Notes under the pieces: model-generated
What the model was told of the DNA's origin: nothing
Database searches by the model: none
What the model saw: only the letters and a program-made list of their open reading frames with translations
Shown: positions 5,346 through 7,188 of the stretch, in pieces
Numbering within the stretch: position 1 is the first letter of the stretch
Layout of the letters: each line of letters starts with the position of its first letter
Program-made: the position numbers and the translations under genes
Assembly (NCBI GenBank): GCA_036389695.1
Contig: DASVWG010000029.1
Location: 1-7,188, forward strand
Length of the DNA stretch: 7,188 bases
Direction of reading: 5' to 3'
Source of the DNA: JALZHR01 sp036389695
Lineage (GTDB): Bacteria > Acidobacteriota > Blastocatellia > Pyrinomonadales > Pyrinomonadaceae

Positions 5346-5951
5346 ATGAAAGAAGATTATCTCTGGGACAAAACGGGCGAAGACGCCGACATCGAGCAGC
5401 TGGAAAACGCGCTCGCCGTGTTTCGCTACAAGGAAACCGCGCCGCCGGAGCTGCCCGCGAAAGTTTTGCCTTTCAGAAAGGAAGAGCCGCACGAGCGGCG
5501 CAGGATTTTTTCGTACGCGCTCGCGGCGGTAGCCTGTTTATTGTTCGGCATTATTGCTCTCGGCGTCTGGATTCAGGTTTTGAAAAACAATACGGAAATT
5601 CCCGCAAATTTGGCGGAAACGGCGAAACCTGAAATTGTTTTGCCGACGCCGCAAACGCTGATTGACGAACCTGATGTTTCGCCGTTTGATAAAGTCGAAA
5701 ATCCGAAACAGTTTCCCGCGCGAAAAATCGTCGCGAATCGCAAAGACGCGCCGGTAAAAACTTCGCGAAAGACAGCGAAAACGCAAAATGTGAAAGCGGC
5801 AAAACCGAGTGAAAAACTGACGAAAGAAGAGCAATACGCTTACGACCAACTGATGCTCGCGCTTTCGATTACCAGCTCGAAATTCAAATTGGTGAAAGAC
5901 AAGGTGGAAGGAATCGAAGAAAAAAACGCCGTCGTTAAAGGCGGACAATAA
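5346..5951 (+). CDS. Single-pass membrane anti-sigma-like protein
   Basis: A 201-aa protein (202 if ATG 5343 is used). The cytoplasmic N-terminus (1-50) carries EDYLWDKTGEDADIEQLEN, a motif I associate with anti-sigma-type partners in Acidobacteriota; the zinc-binding H-x3-C-x2-C motif of classical ZAS anti-sigmas is missing. One transmembrane helix spans about 54-78 (FSYALAAVACLLFGIIALGV), preceded by RRR, giving an inside-to-outside orientation. The outer part is a Pro-rich then Lys-rich, probably disordered segment (about 85-160) followed by a C-terminal helical piece (about 160-190). It starts at the sigma stop with its Shine-Dalgarno inside the sigma gene, so the two are translationally coupled. 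The likely role is sequestering the sigma factor at the membrane. Topology is visible; the anti-sigma role rests on position and the N-terminal motif. Confidence 0.75.
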   Translation: MKEDYLWDKTGEDADIEQLENALAVFRYKETAPPELPAKVLPFRKEEPHERRRIFSYALAAVACLLFGIIALGVWIQVLKNNTEIPANLAETAKPEIVLPTPQTLIDEPDVSPFDKVENPKQFPARKIVANRKDAPVKTSRKTAKTQNVKAAKPSEKLTKEEQYAYDQLMLALSITSSKFKLVKDKVEGIEEKNAVVKGGQ

Positions 5952-5964
5952 TTTATCTGCAACG

Positions 5965-5969
5965 AGGAG
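5965..5969 (+). promoter_or_regulatory. Shine-Dalgarno of the DUF4252 gene
   Basis: AGGAG lies 9 nt upstream of ATG 5979 in the 27-bp gap after the anti-sigma stop, supporting this start. Confidence 0.7.
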
Positions 5970-5978
5970 AAAGTCATT

Positions 5979-6560
5979 ATGAAATCATTAATCAATCATT
6001 CATTGAAACTTATTTTGCCGGCGCTGTTTGTGCTGGCGATAATCGGCGGCGCGAACGCGCAGGACGCGCGGCTGCATTTTGAAAAGCTGAACCGGCTGGA
6101 AGACCGCGCGATTGACGTCGTCGAAGTCAACGTCGAAGGCAAATTGCTGGATTTGGCGAAGCGCGTTTTGAATAAATCCGACGACGCCAACGCGCGCAAA
6201 GTCGGGCAGGCAATCAGCGGCTTGAAAGGCATCTACGTCCGCGTGTTTAATTTTGCGAACGAAAACGAATACAACATCGCCGACGTCGAAGAAATCCGCG
6301 CCCAGCTGCAAGCGCCGGGCTGGGAAAAGCTCGCCAATGTGCGCAGCAAAAGAAACAATCAGAAAATCGATATTTACACGATGTTTCAGGGCGAGATGAT
6401 GAGCGGCGTCGCGGTCGTCGTGTCCGAATCGAAATCGGTCGCGCTGATTAACGTCATCGGTCCGATTGACATCGATTTGCTGACGGAATTGAGCGGCAAA
6501 TTAAACATTCCGAAAATCGACATCGAACGCGGACAAAATCAGGAAAAACCCAAAAACTAA
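5979..6560 (+). CDS. Secreted DUF4252 domain protein
   Basis: A 193-aa protein. Residues 1-27 form a signal peptide (basic start, LILPALFVLAIIGG core, ANA before Q28), with no lipobox Cys, so it is probably a soluble periplasmic protein. The mature part matches the DUF4252 pattern: GLKGIYVRVFNF (81-92), GWEKLANVRSK (114-124), a central strand region around IYTMFQGEMMSGVAVVV, and SVALINVIGPIDIDLLTELS (153-172). The last 10 residues are a charged tail. DUF4252 proteins have no known biochemical function and are often found beside ECF sigma/anti-sigma genes in Bacteroidota and Acidobacteriota. It follows the anti-sigma gene by 27 bp with a good ribosome site, so it belongs to the same operon and is probably an effector or sensor of the envelope response. 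Confidence 0.85.
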   Translation: MKSLINHSLKLILPALFVLAIIGGANAQDARLHFEKLNRLEDRAIDVVEVNVEGKLLDLAKRVLNKSDDANARKVGQAISGLKGIYVRVFNFANENEYNIADVEEIRAQLQAPGWEKLANVRSKRNNQKIDIYTMFQGEMMSGVAVVVSESKSVALINVIGPIDIDLLTELSGKLNIPKIDIERGQNQEKPKN

Positions 6561-6561
6561 A

Positions 6562-6567
6562 AAGGAG
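6562..6567 (+). promoter_or_regulatory. Shine-Dalgarno AAGGAG deciding the start of the last gene
   Basis: AAGGAG is 8 nt upstream of ATG 6576. The possible GTG start at 6567 overlaps the site itself, so ATG 6576 is preferred. Confidence 0.75.
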
Positions 6568-6575
6568 TGAAGACG

Positions 6576-7157
6576 ATGTTTAATCGAAAACAGATATTAA
6601 TCGCAATTGCTTTTCTGCTGTTGGTCTTCACTTTCAGCGCTCCGGCGGCGAAGGCAAACGGCAAGGAATACAAGCAGATAGTGCGGCATTTAAAGACGAA
6701 ATACCAGGCGAAAAAGGTCAGGATTCCGTTTATCTGGCTGGCGCGTTTCGCCGTCGGCGTCGTGCGTCCGGCGGGAATCAAAAGCTTCAGCATCACGGTT
6801 TTTGAAAACGTGAAATTCTCGCGCGAAACGCTGGACGAAGAGATGCAGTCGGCGATGCGAAATTCTTTCAGCGCCGATTGGAGCTCTATCCTGCGCGTCC
6901 GCTCGCGTGAAGGTCAGCAGGCTTATATGTATATGCGCGAGGTCGGCAAAAACGTGCGCGTCACGCTCGTCACCATCGACAAGGAACAAGCCGCCGTCAT
7001 CCGCGCCACGTTCAGCCCCGATAAGCTCGCCGAATTTGTCGAAAATCCGAAAATCTTCGGCGTTTCCCTCAACGAAAACGACAGACAGGCTGGCAGACAA
7101 AACGAAAAGCCGAAGGAAGACGCAAAGCCGGAAGCGAAAACAGATTCGCCAAATTAA
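6576..7157 (+). CDS. Secreted divergent DUF4252-like protein, paralogue of the preceding gene
   Basis: A 193-aa protein, the same length as its neighbour. The signal peptide covers about 1-28 (basic start, ILIAIAFLLLVFTF core, APAAKANG cleavage region). It aligns by eye with the upstream DUF4252 protein: GIKSFSITVFEN (67-78) against GLKGIYVRVFNF, W102-x2-I-L-x-V-R-S against W115-x2-L-A-x-V-R-S, and VTIDKEQAAVIRATFSPDKL (132-151) against the canonical V-A-L-I-N-V-I-G-P-I-D segment. It has an extra basic, aromatic stretch near 45-65 (VRIPFIWLARFAVGVV) and a charged Lys/Pro/Glu tail after 168. It lies 15 bp after the previous gene and probably ends the operon, though the window closes 31 bp later. 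Paralogy is inferred from these motifs, not from a profile search. Confidence 0.75.
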   Translation: MFNRKQILIAIAFLLLVFTFSAPAAKANGKEYKQIVRHLKTKYQAKKVRIPFIWLARFAVGVVRPAGIKSFSITVFENVKFSRETLDEEMQSAMRNSFSADWSSILRVRSREGQQAYMYMREVGKNVRVTLVTIDKEQAAVIRATFSPDKLAEFVENPKIFGVSLNENDRQAGRQNEKPKEDAKPEAKTDSPN

Positions 7158-7188
7158 AAGACAGTCTTAGGCAGAAACGCGGGCGGTG

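Noticed and set aside
5538..5948. 136-aa minus-strand ORF opposite the anti-sigma-like gene
   Set aside because: Phe/Arg-rich composition typical of the antisense of Lys/Glu-rich coding DNA; no ribosome site or domain.

Overview
The window carries two separate gene sets on the + strand, with one small gene on the - strand between them. Base composition is moderate-GC with AT-rich intergenic DNA. The proteins (an ECF sigma factor, a membrane anti-sigma-like partner with a DYLWDKTGE-type N-terminus, tandem secreted DUF4252-like proteins) and the palindrome-rich spacers suggest an Acidobacteriota genome, possibly class Blastocatellia. That placement is inference from gene style only; no marker gene is present.

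Region 1 (1-3890) is the most interesting. It starts with the 3' part of a ferritin-like (VioB/iminophenyl-pyruvate dimer synthase type) protein. A 171-bp spacer follows, containing six consecutive hairpins that all have 3-nt loops. Next come three tightly packed genes: a 272-aa protein with 21 cysteines, an MNIO/DUF692 iron enzyme whose reading frame overlaps its end, and a DUF2063 protein 9 bp further on. MNIO plus DUF2063 is the MbnB/MbnC-like enzyme and partner pair that modifies cysteines in methanobactin and bufferin precursors. The Cys-rich protein ends in seven heptads of consensus C-[SG]-[AV]-D-x-x-K, so it is a strong candidate for a new, unusually large MNIO substrate. It has no visible signal peptide and is not a standard bufferin.

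Region 2 (3891-4745) holds a long AT-rich inverted repeat between convergent genes, a 123-aa minus-strand protein with two tectonin/PLL-like beta-propeller repeats, and a 328-bp divergent intergenic region. That region contains direct repeats, a possible ECF-type promoter, and a 22-codon leader ORF that starts inside one arm of a perfect 15-bp inverted repeat and ends exactly where the sigma gene begins.

Region 3 (4746-7157) is a compact operon: an ECF sigma factor, a single-pass anti-sigma-like protein whose start abuts the sigma stop, and two secreted paralogous proteins (one clear DUF4252, one divergent relative). The arrangement suggests an envelope-linked sigma/anti-sigma switch with its exported effectors. 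No tRNA, rRNA, CRISPR array or transposase gene was seen.
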